Positions 24,975-33,820 of a DNA stretch of 58,438 nt are shown piece by piece. The notes beneath the pieces were generated by a model. It searched no databases and had not been told where the DNA came from. It saw only the letters and a list, made by a program, of their open reading frames with translations. The position numbers were made by a program, and so were the translations under genes. Position 1 is the stretch's first letter. Each line of letters starts with the position of its first letter. The DNA is from Pseudomonadota bacterium (GTDB lineage: Bacteria; Pseudomonadota; Alphaproteobacteria; Rhizobiales; Xanthobacteraceae), in the NCBI GenBank assembly GCA_023386885.1, contig JAEWIX010000010.1, positions 1-58,438 on the forward strand, read 5' to 3'.

Positions 24975-25649
24975 CTACTGCAACGGCGGGTCGCCGCTGG
25001 TGCGCTTCTTGGCGAGGTCCATTTCGGTCACGGCGATCAGGATTTCGGCGCGGGTCTTGAGATCCGGCGCTTCCAGCATCGCCTGTTTCTCGGCAGGGCC
25101 GTAAGGCGACATCATCGCCAGCGCGTTGACCAATGCTTCGTTGGGCGCTTTCTCGATGCCTTCCCAATCGACCTTGAGATGGTTCACCTTGAGGAAGTCC
25201 GACAGCACTTCGAGCAGCGTGGCGCGATCGACGTCGTCCTCGCCCTTGCGCGCAGTGAAGTCGTCGACGAACGGAAAGAAATCCACCGTGCATTGTCGAT
25301 ACGACGTCAGCACCGACAATTCATCGATGACCCGGAAGCGGGATACGCCGGTGAGTTCGAGGATGTAGCGGCCGTCGCCGGATTCGGCGAGTTGGGTGAT
25401 GCGGCCGACGCAGCCGACCTTGAACAGCGTCGGATGATCGGGATTGCGGCTGTGCGCGGCGTCGGGCTGGATCATGCCGATCAGGCGATGGCCGTCGCGA
25501 AACGCATCGTCGACCATCGCGAGATAGCGCGGCTCGAAAATGTTGAGCGGCATCTGGCCGCGCGGCAGCAGAAGCGCGCCGGGCAGGGGAAACACCGGGA
25601 TCACTTCCGGAAGATCGGCGGGGCCGCGATATTCGGCATTGATCGGCAT
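24975..25649 (-). CDS. LON substrate-binding-domain protein
   Basis: The 224-residue protein consists of the N-terminal (LAN) domain of Lon protease without ATPase or peptidase parts: VIPVFPLPGALLLPRGQMPLNIFEPRY, then a beta-rich half and a helical C-terminus. Stand-alone forms are common in alphaproteobacteria; their role is unknown. It is 41 nt downstream of the CnoX/YbbN gene on the same strand, so the two may be co-transcribed, which fits a protein-quality-control theme. Its stop is 10 nt from that of the convergent membrane protein gene. Confidence 0.9.
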   Translation of the reverse strand: MPINAEYRGPADLPEVIPVFPLPGALLLPRGQMPLNIFEPRYLAMVDDAFRDGHRLIGMIQPDAAHSRNPDHPTLFKVGCVGRITQLAESGDGRYILELTGVSRFRVIDELSVLTSYRQCTVDFFPFVDDFTARKGEDDVDRATLLEVLSDFLKVNHLKVDWEGIEKAPNEALVNALAMMSPYGPAEKQAMLEAPDLKTRAEILIAVTEMDLAKKRTSGDPPLQ

Positions 25650-25690
25650 GGCTGGCCCTGACGTTGCGGGAAGGTGTCTTGCTCTCTCTG

Positions 25691-26611
25691 TTACGCGAAC
25701 AGGATCGTCGACAGGCGCTTGCGGCCTTCGACGGTTGCCTCATCAGCGCTGCCCCAGGCCTCGAAGAACTGCACGAGTTGCTTGCGCGCGCCGTCGTCGT
25801 TCCATTTGCGGTCGCGCTTGACGATTTCAAGCAGGTGTTGCGTCGCCTCGACGCGCTTGCCGGCGGCATTGAGCGCGGTGGCGAGATCGAACCGCGCCTG
25901 ATGGTCGAGCGGATCGGCGGCGACTTTCTGTTCCAGTTCCGCGACGGGGCCGAGCGAGGTCGCCTGCTCGGCGAGATCGATCATCGCCTGCACGGCGCTG
26001 ACGGCCGCGTCCGCGCGCTTGGCTTCCGGCACCAACGCCAGCGTCTGCTTGGCCTGTTCGATGGCGCCACTCTCCGCGTAGCAGCGCGCGAGACCGGCGA
26101 GCGCCGGAATGTTGGCCGCATCGGCGGCGAGGACTTCGGCATAGATCGCGGCGGCGGTCGAGGCATCGCCGGCGGCCTGCGCGGCTTCGGCTTCGGCCAA
26201 CAGATCGGCGATATCGCCGGCGCCGTCGGGAATGCCCGCGGTCAGCTTGTCGATGAAGGCGGTGACCTGGCTTTCGGGCAGTGCGCCCATGAAGCCGTCG
26301 GCGGGCTGGCCGTTGACGAAGGCGATCACGGCGGGGATCGACTGGATGCCCATCTGGCCGGGGATCGCCGGATGCTCGTCGATGTTCATCTTGACGAGCT
26401 TGACCTTGCCCTTGGCGGCGCGGACGGCCTTCTCGATGATCGGCGTCAGTTGCTTGCAGGGGCCGCACCACGGCGCCCAGAAGTCGATCAGCACCGGCTG
26501 GCGCTTCGATTCCTCGATGACGTCCTTCATGAACGTCTGGGTGGTGGTGTCCTTGATGAGATCGGCCGCTGCCGGTGGCGTCGCGCCGTCACCCTGCTCG
26601 AGTATTGTCAC
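25691..26611 (-). CDS. CnoX/YbbN-type thioredoxin with TPR-like C-terminus
   Basis: The 306-residue protein has an N-terminal thioredoxin domain with WCGPC (Cys49, Cys52) and a helical TPR-like C-terminal half (repeats around AEAAQAAGDASTAAAIYAEV and ALAGLARCYAESG). In E. coli CnoX (YbbN) is a holdase that hands clients to GroEL; E. coli CnoX lacks the CxxC pair, whereas this one keeps it and may be redox active, as reported for Caulobacter. The start is GTG at 26611 with GAGG five bases upstream. An in-frame extension to 26773 contains an intergenic repeat and is not coding. Confidence 0.85.
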   Translation of the reverse strand: MTILEQGDGATPPAAADLIKDTTTQTFMKDVIEESKRQPVLIDFWAPWCGPCKQLTPIIEKAVRAAKGKVKLVKMNIDEHPAIPGQMGIQSIPAVIAFVNGQPADGFMGALPESQVTAFIDKLTAGIPDGAGDIADLLAEAEAAQAAGDASTAAAIYAEVLAADAANIPALAGLARCYAESGAIEQAKQTLALVPEAKRADAAVSAVQAMIDLAEQATSLGPVAELEQKVAADPLDHQARFDLATALNAAGKRVEATQHLLEIVKRDRKWNDDGARKQLVQFFEAWGSADEATVEGRKRLSTILFA

Positions 26612-26975
26612 GTTAACCTCACCTGATGTTCTGAGCTTGTCGAAGGAAATGTGGCCGTGGGGCTGTAGATGGCGTGGCAGGCGCGAATTTGCAATCCGCC
26701 GCCGTGTCGCGACAGTCATGGCGTGGCAGGGAACCGGATCGCGCGGGTGGCGGTCTGGAGAAGGATAATCCACGATATATCAATGGATTAGATCGTTCCT
26801 CCAGAACCTGAGTATCCCCACGCGGGATGATGCAGACGAAGTCGAGCCGGCGCAAAGCCAAGGAAAGTCGCCGGGGCGCGGTTTATTCGCGCTGGACGCC
26901 GTCAGCCTGTTGCATTCGCAAGCCGCATTTGGCATAGCTCTGCCGCTCGGCGGTGCGCCGCCGGAGTTCTCGGAT
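26612..26975. other. Intergenic region before tRNA-Gly
   Basis: No gene is supported in these 364 bases. They hold the leader of the CnoX gene, the CTTCGACAAGCTCAG-type repeat at 26618-26646, and a 13-bp direct repeat ATGGCGTGGCAGG at 26669-26681 and 26718-26730. Confidence 0.55.
26618..26646 (-). repeat. CCTTCGACAAGCTCAG-type dispersed repeat
   Basis: On the minus strand this reads CCTTCGACAAGCTCAGAAC followed by ATCAGGTGAG. The core is a short dispersed repeat that I recall from many GC-rich bacterial genomes. Its end runs directly into the GAGG ribosome binding site of the CnoX gene. Confidence 0.65.
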
Positions 26976-27050
26976 GCGGGTGTAGCTCAGGGGTAGAGCA
27001 CAACCTTGCCAAGGTTGGGGTCGAGGGTTCGAATCCCTTCGCCCGCTCCA
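26976..27050 (+). tRNA. tRNA-Gly (GCC)
   Basis: A full cloverleaf can be drawn: acceptor GCGGGTG / CGCCCGC (one G-T pair), D arm with TAGCTC AGGGGT AGAGCA, anticodon stem CAACC / GGTTG with loop TTGCCAA (anticodon GCC at 27008-27010), T arm with GGTTCGAATCC, discriminator T and encoded CCA (27048-27050). U73 is usual for tRNA-Gly. No integrase or repeated attachment site lies beside it. Confidence 0.96.
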
Positions 27051-27253
27051 GGAAATCGTTTTCGGACATCGTCACGCCTGAATGTCGCAACCGTGCGCGG
27101 CCGCATTTCTGCGCGCGCCATTCCTGCGTGCTCTTGGGTACTATCGTTCGGCTTTTCGGCAAAGGCCGCGCATTCCCTTCACGATCCGGTTGTTTCCCGC
27201 CCCGGTGCTCTATGTCATCCTCATAAGCGCGGCGCTTCGCACGGGAGGCTGGC

Positions 27254-29491
27254 ATGGGGCGCAGGATCGTCTTGTTGTCGGACGGCACCGGCAACTCCGC
27301 AGCCAAGGTCTGGCGCACCAATGTCCGGCGTACCTTCGAGGCGCTCGATCTCGCGGGTTCGGATCAGGTCGCGTTCTACGATGACGGCGTCGGCACCTCG
27401 TCGTTCAAGCCGCTCGCGATTCTCGGCGGCGCGTTCGGCTTTGGATTGAAGCGCAACGTCATCGATCTCTACAAGTTCGCCTGCCGCAACTGGCGCGACG
27501 ACAGCGATGAGCTGTTCGGCTTCGGCTTCAGCCGCGGTGCGTTCACCATTCGCGTGGTAATGGGGCTGATCATCAATCAAGGCCTTGTTGCCGCCGACAG
27601 CGAGCGCGAACTCGACCGCAAGGCGCATGCCGCCTATCGCGCCTATCGCCGCGAGCGCTATCACACCTTCTGGCACATTGAGAAGCCGCTCCGCGCGCTG
27701 CGCGATAGGCTGCTGCCGCGCTACGACAAGGCCGACAACCGCACCATCAACCGCATCCGCTTCATCGGCGTGTGGGATACCGTCGCGGCCTATGGCCTGC
27801 CGCTCGACGAGATGACGCGCGGCGTCAGCCGCTGGATCTGGCCGCTGGAATTGCCCAATCACCGGCTCGATCTCGCACGCGTGTCGCGCGCCTGTCAGGC
27901 GTTGTCGCTGGACGAGCCGCGCACCACGTTCCATCCGGAACTGTGGGACGAGCGCGGCACCGTGCCGCTCGCGCCGCGCGAGGATGGCCAGCGCCATCTC
28001 GAGGATGAGCAGATCAGCCAGGTGTGGTTCGCCGGCGTGCACTCCAATGTCGGCGGCGGCTACCCCGACGATGCACTGGCTTACATTCCGCTGGTCTGGA
28101 TGATGACGGAAGCGCAGCGCTGCGGCCTGCGCTTCAAGTCGGATCACGGCACGCCGCCGGCCGATCCCGACAGTTTCAAGAACGCCATCTCGATGTGCGA
28201 CAAGGACGGGCGGCTGTACGATCCGCGCAAGGGGCTCGGCGGCTATTATCGCTACGGGCCGCGCAAGCTGGCTGAGCTATGCAACTATCGTTTCTCGAGG
28301 AACGACGAAGTGTTCGTGGCGCGGCCGAAGGTGCATGCCAGCGCCTTCAAGCGCATCGCCGGCCGTTCGCAGGACTACGCACCGGTCGGCCTGCCCGACG
28401 CTTACGATGTCGTCACCGACGACGGCGTGGTGCTGACGCCGGATCAATACGGCCTCGAAAGCAACGTCGAGGCCGCGTCCCGCGCCAAGACGCAGGAGCA
28501 CGTCTGGAACGAGATCTGGAAGCGGCGGCTGGTCTACTTCGCCACCGTCGGCGCGACCGCGTGGCTGCTGCTCTATCCGCTGGCGCGCTCGCTGCCGGCG
28601 GCGGACGAATACACCAGCCCGATCCGCTGGGTGTCGGACATCATCCGCGTGGTCGGCGGCTTTCTGCCGGGCTTCGCGCAGACCTGGATCAACGCCTATG
28701 CACGCAGCCCGTGGCAATTCCTGATTCTGTCGGCGGTTGCGATCGCGCTGACGTGGCTGGGCTCGCGGCTCGCGGTCCGCATCACCGATTCGATGAACGC
28801 GATCTGGCAACGGACGCCGGCGGCGCCCTCAAGCCTGCCGACCGACTGGATCTACCGGCTGCGCGCCAGCCGGCCTTACATCTGGTTTCACCGACAGTTG
28901 AAGCGCCGCTGGGCGCCGACCTTCTTCGCGGCCTTGTTCGTCTATCTCGGCATCACCTTCGGCAGCCATCTGCTCTACAACGCGCAGGACGTCGCCGGTT
29001 TCACCTGCAACGAAAGCCCGAAGGCGCAGGGGCTCGCGCGCACCGAAGAGGTGTCGTTCGATTTCGCGACCTCGCATCTCTGCGCCGGCACCGGCATCGC
29101 CGTGGAGGGATTCGGCGCGCGCTATCGCGTCGAGGTCGAGATCACCGCGCCGTGGTACGACGGCGATATCCCGTCGCCGCTCGGCGGCTTCTACACCACC
29201 GACGCGCCGCGCTGGGCGCAGCGTGCGTGGCTGCTGCTCGGCGTGCCGTTGCGCCGCGAGCTGACGCGGCCGTGGTTCCGCCTGGTGCTGCGCTACGGCG
29301 CGACCGGCGGCGAGGAGGTGTTTCTCGATCCCGATCCCGAAAACGGCAAGGTCGAGACCGTGATCCGGCCGACGCGCAGCGGCGAACTTTTCATCTTCGT
29401 CAACGACGCGGTGCTCGGCTTTCCACGCTGGTACGACGTGTTCTACCGCAACAATGCCGGCAACGCGCGGCTGACCGTGAAGCGGCTGTGA
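27254..29491 (+). CDS. DUF2235-domain alpha/beta hydrolase with C-terminal membrane segments
   Basis: The 745-residue protein starts with a DUF2235 domain: VLLSDGTGNS, the nucleophile elbow GFSRGA (Ser93), FIGVWDTVA (likely Asp) and AGVHSNVGGGY (likely His). This is the phospholipase-like fold also found in type VI Tle effectors. Three hydrophobic segments (about residues 427-445, 486-503 and 555-575) and a beta-rich tail follow. No secretion or immunity genes are adjacent, so a housekeeping membrane-bound lipase or esterase is more likely than an effector. The ATG follows GGGAGG at good spacing. Confidence 0.85.
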   Translation: MGRRIVLLSDGTGNSAAKVWRTNVRRTFEALDLAGSDQVAFYDDGVGTSSFKPLAILGGAFGFGLKRNVIDLYKFACRNWRDDSDELFGFGFSRGAFTIRVVMGLIINQGLVAADSERELDRKAHAAYRAYRRERYHTFWHIEKPLRALRDRLLPRYDKADNRTINRIRFIGVWDTVAAYGLPLDEMTRGVSRWIWPLELPNHRLDLARVSRACQALSLDEPRTTFHPELWDERGTVPLAPREDGQRHLEDEQISQVWFAGVHSNVGGGYPDDALAYIPLVWMMTEAQRCGLRFKSDHGTPPADPDSFKNAISMCDKDGRLYDPRKGLGGYYRYGPRKLAELCNYRFSRNDEVFVARPKVHASAFKRIAGRSQDYAPVGLPDAYDVVTDDGVVLTPDQYGLESNVEAASRAKTQEHVWNEIWKRRLVYFATVGATAWLLLYPLARSLPAADEYTSPIRWVSDIIRVVGGFLPGFAQTWINAYARSPWQFLILSAVAIALTWLGSRLAVRITDSMNAIWQRTPAAPSSLPTDWIYRLRASRPYIWFHRQLKRRWAPTFFAALFVYLGITFGSHLLYNAQDVAGFTCNESPKAQGLARTEEVSFDFATSHLCAGTGIAVEGFGARYRVEVEITAPWYDGDIPSPLGGFYTTDAPRWAQRAWLLLGVPLRRELTRPWFRLVLRYGATGGEEVFLDPDPENGKVETVIRPTRSGELFIFVNDAVLGFPRWYDVFYRNNAGNARLTVKRL

Positions 29492-29749
29492 TGTCCGCGC
29501 CGCCGCATTGTGCGTCGCACACGGCAGAGCCGCGATTCAAAATGGAAGGAGTGAGCGCCGGTCAAGGGTGCCTCGTTCGCGATAATTTGTTCTGCCAGCA
29601 TCGCGCGGAACGCGCTTCTCCGCGCCAATGAATATGATACCGTCCCGCTCTCTCGCAGGATCTCACAGCCGCCAGATCCATCGCTCCGATGCAGTCGGCG
29701 GCCTATCGACAACAACAATGATCACAACATTGGTTCAGGGAGGGACGCG

Positions 29750-31021
29750 ATGAAGTCAGTCATCACAGGATCTGTTCTCGTGCTGGCGACGATGCTGTCG
29801 TTCGGCAGCGCACCGCCGGCAACCGCCGCGGATGGCTTGAAAAGCTATCAGTCCGGCAACAAGGATTTCTGGCTGCATCCGCCGGACGACTGGTTCCTCG
29901 GCGACGAGACCGAAGCGCAGAAGGGCCTCGCGCCGCCGTCGGGCCCGCCCACCGGCATGTCGGATGCCGAACTCGCCGACACGATGAAGAAGATCAAGCT
30001 GCCGAAGGGCTTCAAGATCGAGGTCTATGCCTCGGGCGTGCTCGCCGCGCGGCAGATGGCGTGGGGCGACAAGGGCACGTTGTTCGTCGGCTCGTTCGGC
30101 CTCGGCAACGTCTATGCGATCACCGACAAGGACGGCAAGAAAGAGGTCAAGACCATTATCAAGGGCCTCAAGATGCCGACCGGGCTCGCTTATCTCAACG
30201 GCGCGCTCTACGTGGTCGATATCAACAAGATCATGCGTTACGACAATCCGGAGGCCAATCTCGACAAGATGCCTGAGCCGAAGGTGGTGTATGACGACAT
30301 GCCGTCCTACGCCGCGCACGGCTGGAAATACATCGCGGTCGACAAGGACGGCTGGTTCTACATTCCGATCGGCCCGCCCTTCAACATCGGCATTCCGCCG
30401 ACCTCCACCTCGCAGATCCGCCGCGTCGATCCCAAGACCGGCAATGCCGAGATCGTCGCGCTCGGCGTGCGTAACAGCGTCGGCGGCGACGTCGATCCGC
30501 GATCCGGCAAATACTGGTTCACCGAAAACGCGCGCGACTGGCTCGGTGACGACTCGCCCTCGGACAAGCTCAACATGATCTCGAAGCTGGGCGAGCACTT
30601 CGGCTACCCGCATTGTCACCAGGGCGATATTCCCGATCCGAAATTCGCTATGGGACACAAGTGTTCGGAATTCACGCCGCCGGTGGTCAAGCTGGGCGAT
30701 CACGTCGCGCCGCTCGGCATGAAGTTCTATACCGGCAGCATGTTCCCCGCCGAATACAAGAACAACATCCTGATCGCGGAGCACGGTTCGTGGAACAGGC
30801 ACCAGTATCAGGGTGCGCGGATCGTGCGGGTGATCGTCGGCCCGGATGGAAAGAATCCCAAGACCGAGGTGTTCGCGTCGGGATGGATCGAAGGCAAGCA
30901 GACCTATCTCGGCCGGCCCGCCGATATCATCGAGGCCAAAGACGGCTCGATCCTGATTGCCGACGATTGGGCCGGTGCGATTTATCGCATCAGCTACGAC
31001 AAGGCGCAGGCGACGAAGTGA
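29750..31021 (+). CDS. Exported sorbosone/PQQ glucose-dehydrogenase-like protein
   Basis: The 423-residue protein has a Sec signal peptide (cleavage near ATAADG) and a six-bladed propeller of the soluble PQQ dehydrogenase/sorbosone dehydrogenase type: LPKGFKIEVYASGV, MPTGLAYLNGALYVVD, FTENARDWLGDDSPSDKLN, ILIAEHGSWNR and ILIADDWAGAIYRI. These segments carry the residues that bind PQQ and calcium in the family. A diheme cytochrome c gene follows 109 nt downstream and is the natural electron acceptor. The start has AGGGAGGG upstream. Substrate unknown. Confidence 0.85.
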   Translation: MKSVITGSVLVLATMLSFGSAPPATAADGLKSYQSGNKDFWLHPPDDWFLGDETEAQKGLAPPSGPPTGMSDAELADTMKKIKLPKGFKIEVYASGVLAARQMAWGDKGTLFVGSFGLGNVYAITDKDGKKEVKTIIKGLKMPTGLAYLNGALYVVDINKIMRYDNPEANLDKMPEPKVVYDDMPSYAAHGWKYIAVDKDGWFYIPIGPPFNIGIPPTSTSQIRRVDPKTGNAEIVALGVRNSVGGDVDPRSGKYWFTENARDWLGDDSPSDKLNMISKLGEHFGYPHCHQGDIPDPKFAMGHKCSEFTPPVVKLGDHVAPLGMKFYTGSMFPAEYKNNILIAEHGSWNRHQYQGARIVRVIVGPDGKNPKTEVFASGWIEGKQTYLGRPADIIEAKDGSILIADDWAGAIYRISYDKAQATK

Positions 31022-31130
31022 GACATTCGAACACGGCGCGAGGCGATCTGCATCGCGCCGTGTTCGCCTTTCGGTGACCTCAGGTCGCTCGCTTCTCCGC
31101 CTTCTGTTCGCCATGACCCGAGGAGCGATC

Positions 31131-31712
31131 ATGCGCCCTGCTGTCATCGCCGTTTCTATATTGAGCTTGCTGTCGATGGCGGGATCGGTCCACGCCGCCG
31201 ACATCGCTGCCGGTAAGGCGAAAGCCGAGATGTGCGCTGCCTGCCACGGCGAGAACGGCATTTCGCAGATGGAGAATACGCCGTCGCTTGCGGGACAGCC
31301 GGATCAGTTCATCCAGTGGCAACTGGTGTTCTTTCGCGGCGGCGCCCGCAAGAGCGACGTCATGACGCCGGTGGCCGAGCATCTCAGCAATGAGGACATC
31401 CGCAACATCGGGGCCTACTTTGCCTCGTTGACGCCGCCGAAGGGTGCGGCGGACGACAATCCCGACCTGTCGAAGAAAGGCGAGATGGCCGCCAAGGGGC
31501 GGCGCTGCGCGTCATGCCACACCGACAGCTATGCCGGCACCAAGGCAGTGGCGCGTATCGCCGGCCAGCGCGAGGATTATCTGCTCAAGGCGTTGCACGA
31601 TTACAAGTCGGGTGCGCGCTCCGGTGGTGGCGGCGCGGCGATGGCCGACGTCGCCTATCCGCTCAACGAAGAAGAAATCGTCGCACTGGCACATTACTTG
31701 TCGCGGCTGTGA
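31131..31712 (+). CDS. Diheme cytochrome c (c4-like)
   Basis: The 193-residue exported protein has a signal peptide (cleavage after SVHA) and two heme-c motifs, CAACH (35-39) and CASCH (126-130), in two homologous halves as in cytochrome c4. The ATG at 31131 has GAGGAG six bases upstream; longer in-frame starts lack one. It likely accepts electrons from the dehydrogenase encoded upstream and passes them to a terminal oxidase. Confidence 0.9.
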   Translation: MRPAVIAVSILSLLSMAGSVHAADIAAGKAKAEMCAACHGENGISQMENTPSLAGQPDQFIQWQLVFFRGGARKSDVMTPVAEHLSNEDIRNIGAYFASLTPPKGAADDNPDLSKKGEMAAKGRRCASCHTDSYAGTKAVARIAGQREDYLLKALHDYKSGARSGGGGAAMADVAYPLNEEEIVALAHYLSRL

Positions 31713-31760
31713 AACGGGACAGTCTATGGAAGCGATCAAATTCAGTCGATGAGTTTGCCG

Positions 31761-31883
31761 TGATGGCCGGGCACAGCGGTTCGAAGAACGGCGTCGCTTT
31801 GCTCGCATATGTCCCGGCCATCCACGTCTTGTTTGTGAACTCTCCGTAAGGACGAGGATGCCCGGCACAAGGCCGGGCATGAC
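31761..31883. repeat. Intergenic mosaic repeat, family 1, copy B
   Basis: The left 70 nt match copy A nearly base for base (TTCGAAGAACGGCGTCGCTT and CCGGCCATCCACGTCTT). The right arm has decayed (GACGAGGATGCCCGG), so the inner hairpin is imperfect. It ends in GGCCGGGCATGAC. It lies between two convergent genes (cytochrome c and the ketopantoate-reductase-like gene). Confidence 0.85.
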
Positions 31884-31939
31884 GGGCTTGGAGAGTCGAC
31901 CTCGCTACAAATGATCAGTCCACTTGACCAGCGCGAGAC

Positions 31940-32860
31940 TCATGCCCGCTGCGCCTCATACGTCTTCAGATGCGCATAGGCCACGCGCAGGCGCGGCACG
32001 TCGATCTTCGCGGCGGTGGCGCGGGCGATCAGGTCGCCGACGATGTGATCGGCCTCGATCGGCAGATTGCTCTGGATGTCGCGGAACATCGAGGCGGTGA
32101 AGGGCGAGCCTTCGGTGGTCAGCATCGTGGTGATGCGCTCGATGAACGGCGCGCGCGGGTTGTGTCCGGCGGCGCTGGCGATGGCGCGGATTTCGTCGCG
32201 TACGCCGAGAATGTAGTCGCGACCTCCCGGCGCTTGCAGGATCTTGCCGAGCGCCGCGCGCATCAGGCAGGTCGAGCAGGCGAGCGTCGCCAGCAGCGTC
32301 CACTTCTCCCACATGTCCTGTACGATTGTGGACGACGCCTTGCCGTCGAAGTTGCCGCGCCGGAAAATCTCGTCGGCCTGGCGCACGCGCTCTGACATGG
32401 TGCCGTCGCGTTCGCCGAAACCGAGCGCCTGCATCGGCGACAACTGCACCACGTGACGGTCGGCGTTCAACGTCGCCGCGATGGCGCATTGCCCGCCAAG
32501 CACGCGGTCGCGGCCGAATTTCGCATCGAGCACGTCGAGATGCCGCATCCCGTTGAGCATCGGCATGATCGCGGTCTGCGATCCGACGGCAGGCGCGAAA
32601 GAAGCAATGGCATCGTCGAGGTCGAACGCCTTGCAACTTAACAGCACGATATCGAATGTCTGCTTCAGGTTCTGCGCCAGCACCGCTGGCGGCTTCGGCA
32701 GGGTAACGTCGCCGTGCGGGCTCTTGATGACGAGGCCGTCGCGGTCGAGTTCTTCGGCGCGGCGCGGCCGCACCAGAAACGTTACGTCAGCGCCCGATTG
32801 CAGCAATCGCCCGCCGAAATAGCCGCCGATCGCGCCGGCCCCAACCACCAGAATACGCAT
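31940..32860 (-). CDS. Ketopantoate reductase-family protein (PanE/ApbA-like)
   Basis: The 306-residue protein opens with the Rossmann motif VVGAGAIGGYFGGRL and has SCKAFDLDDAI (catalytic Lys region of ketopantoate reductases) and MPMLNGM. The C-terminal helical domain contains the conserved WEKWTLLATLA. Ketopantoate reductase makes pantoate for coenzyme A. Bacteria often hold several paralogs with other substrates, so panE itself is not assured. Downstream on the same strand from the SDR gene with a 72-nt spacer. Confidence 0.85.
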   Translation of the reverse strand: MRILVVGAGAIGGYFGGRLLQSGADVTFLVRPRRAEELDRDGLVIKSPHGDVTLPKPPAVLAQNLKQTFDIVLLSCKAFDLDDAIASFAPAVGSQTAIMPMLNGMRHLDVLDAKFGRDRVLGGQCAIAATLNADRHVVQLSPMQALGFGERDGTMSERVRQADEIFRRGNFDGKASSTIVQDMWEKWTLLATLACSTCLMRAALGKILQAPGGRDYILGVRDEIRAIASAAGHNPRAPFIERITTMLTTEGSPFTASMFRDIQSNLPIEADHIVGDLIARATAAKIDVPRLRVAYAHLKTYEAQRA

Positions 32861-32932
32861 TGCCTAATGCTCCCGTTGTTTTTCTTGTTCTTGCGAACCG
32901 TCGGCAAGCTACTGCTTCGAGCGGGCGAAGCG

Positions 32933-33670
32933 CTACCACTTTTCGCCGAAGGGACGAATTTCCAGTTCGAACGTCCAGGCGCTCTTCGGCTGCTGATAGA
33001 GCTGCCAGTAGGCTTCCGCGACGGACGCCGGCGGCATCAGCAGGTCGGGATTGTTCAGCGCCTCCTTGCCCCAAAGCTGTTCGCGGCGCTCGCGCACCCA
33101 GGCGGTATCGACGCCGGAGTCGATGATGAGATGCGCGACGTGAATGTGCTTCGGCCCCAATTCGCGGGCCATCGCTTGCGCCACTGCGCGCAGGCCGAAC
33201 TTGGCGCTGGCAAACGCCGCGAAGCCGGAGCCGCCGCGCAACGACGCCGTGGCGCCGGTGAAGAAGATGTTGCCGCCTCCGCGTGGCAGCATCAGCCGCG
33301 CCGATTCGCGCCCGGCGAGGAAGCCGGCCCAGCAGGCCATTTCCCACACTTTGCGGAAGACGCGGTCGGTGGTTTCCAGAATCGGGAAATTGACGTTGGC
33401 GCCGACGTTGAAGATGGTCACTTCCAGCGGCGCGTGCTTGTCGGCGTCCTGCAGGAAGGCGTTGATCTCGCCTTCCTCGCGGGCATCGAGCGAGCGCGCG
33501 ACGATGGAGCCACCCGCATCCTCGATCTCCTTCACCAGCGGCGCGAGCTTGTCGCCGTTGCGGCGGCCAGCGAAAACAGTGAAGCCTTCGGCTGCGAATT
33601 TCTTGGCGATCTCGGCGCCGATGTAGTCGCCGGCGCCGATCACCGCGACAGTTGCATTACGCTTTGGCAT
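32933..33670 (-). CDS. Degenerate short-chain dehydrogenase/reductase
   Basis: The 245-residue protein has the SDR fold: a glycine-rich GAGDYIGAEIA, an NVGA motif in place of NNAG, and the active-site helix. The catalytic Tyr of YxxxK is Phe153 (FASAK, Lys157 kept), and the Ser position about 13 residues upstream is Ala140 in the stretch FFTGATASL. It is therefore unlikely to work by the usual Ser-Tyr-Lys mechanism. The ATG at 33670 follows AGGAGA. It precedes the ketopantoate-reductase-like gene. Confidence 0.85.
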   Translation of the reverse strand: MPKRNATVAVIGAGDYIGAEIAKKFAAEGFTVFAGRRNGDKLAPLVKEIEDAGGSIVARSLDAREEGEINAFLQDADKHAPLEVTIFNVGANVNFPILETTDRVFRKVWEMACWAGFLAGRESARLMLPRGGGNIFFTGATASLRGGSGFAAFASAKFGLRAVAQAMARELGPKHIHVAHLIIDSGVDTAWVRERREQLWGKEALNNPDLLMPPASVAEAYWQLYQQPKSAWTFELEIRPFGEKW

Positions 33671-33724
33671 GGGGTGTCTCCTGAGATGCAACGTTCTTGC
33701 ACGAACGGTTTAGTGACACACAGC

Positions 33725-33812
33725 GTCATGCCCGTGCTTGTCACGGGCATCCACGTCTTTGCGGCGTATCGGCAAGAAAGACGTGGATGGCCGGAACAAG
33801 TCCGGCCATGAC
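33725..33812. repeat. Intergenic mosaic repeat, family 1, copy C
   Basis: It begins GTCATGCCCGTG and ends CCGGCCATGAC. The left module (GCCCGTGCTTGTCACGGGC hairpin, then ATCCACGTCTTT) is shared with copy D, and the right module (AAGACGTGGATGGCCGG) with copies A and D. It lies between the SDR and HCCA-isomerase genes. Confidence 0.9.
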
Positions 33813-33820
33813 AAAACTAA

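Noticed and set aside
26669..26730. 13-bp direct repeat ATGGCGTGGCAGG as a mobile-element footprint
   Set aside because: The 36-nt stretch between the copies contains no element and the repeat is too short to support an insertion.
26976..27050. tRNA-Gly as an integration site of an island
   Set aside because: No integrase, no repeated tRNA 3' end and no shift in gene style is seen on either side.
26902..27321. Minus-strand open frame of 139 codons across the tRNA region
   Set aside because: It is antisense to tRNA-Gly; the stretch GFEPSTPTLARL is the translated complement of a tRNA, a well-known false gene.
29443..29718. 91-codon minus-strand frame between the DUF2235 and dehydrogenase genes
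   Set aside because: It overlaps the end of the DUF2235 gene in antisense and has no ribosome binding site or known domain.
29756..31261. 501-codon minus-strand frame opposite the PQQ-dehydrogenase-like gene
   Set aside because: The plus-strand gene has a signal peptide, ribosome binding site and propeller motifs; this frame has none.
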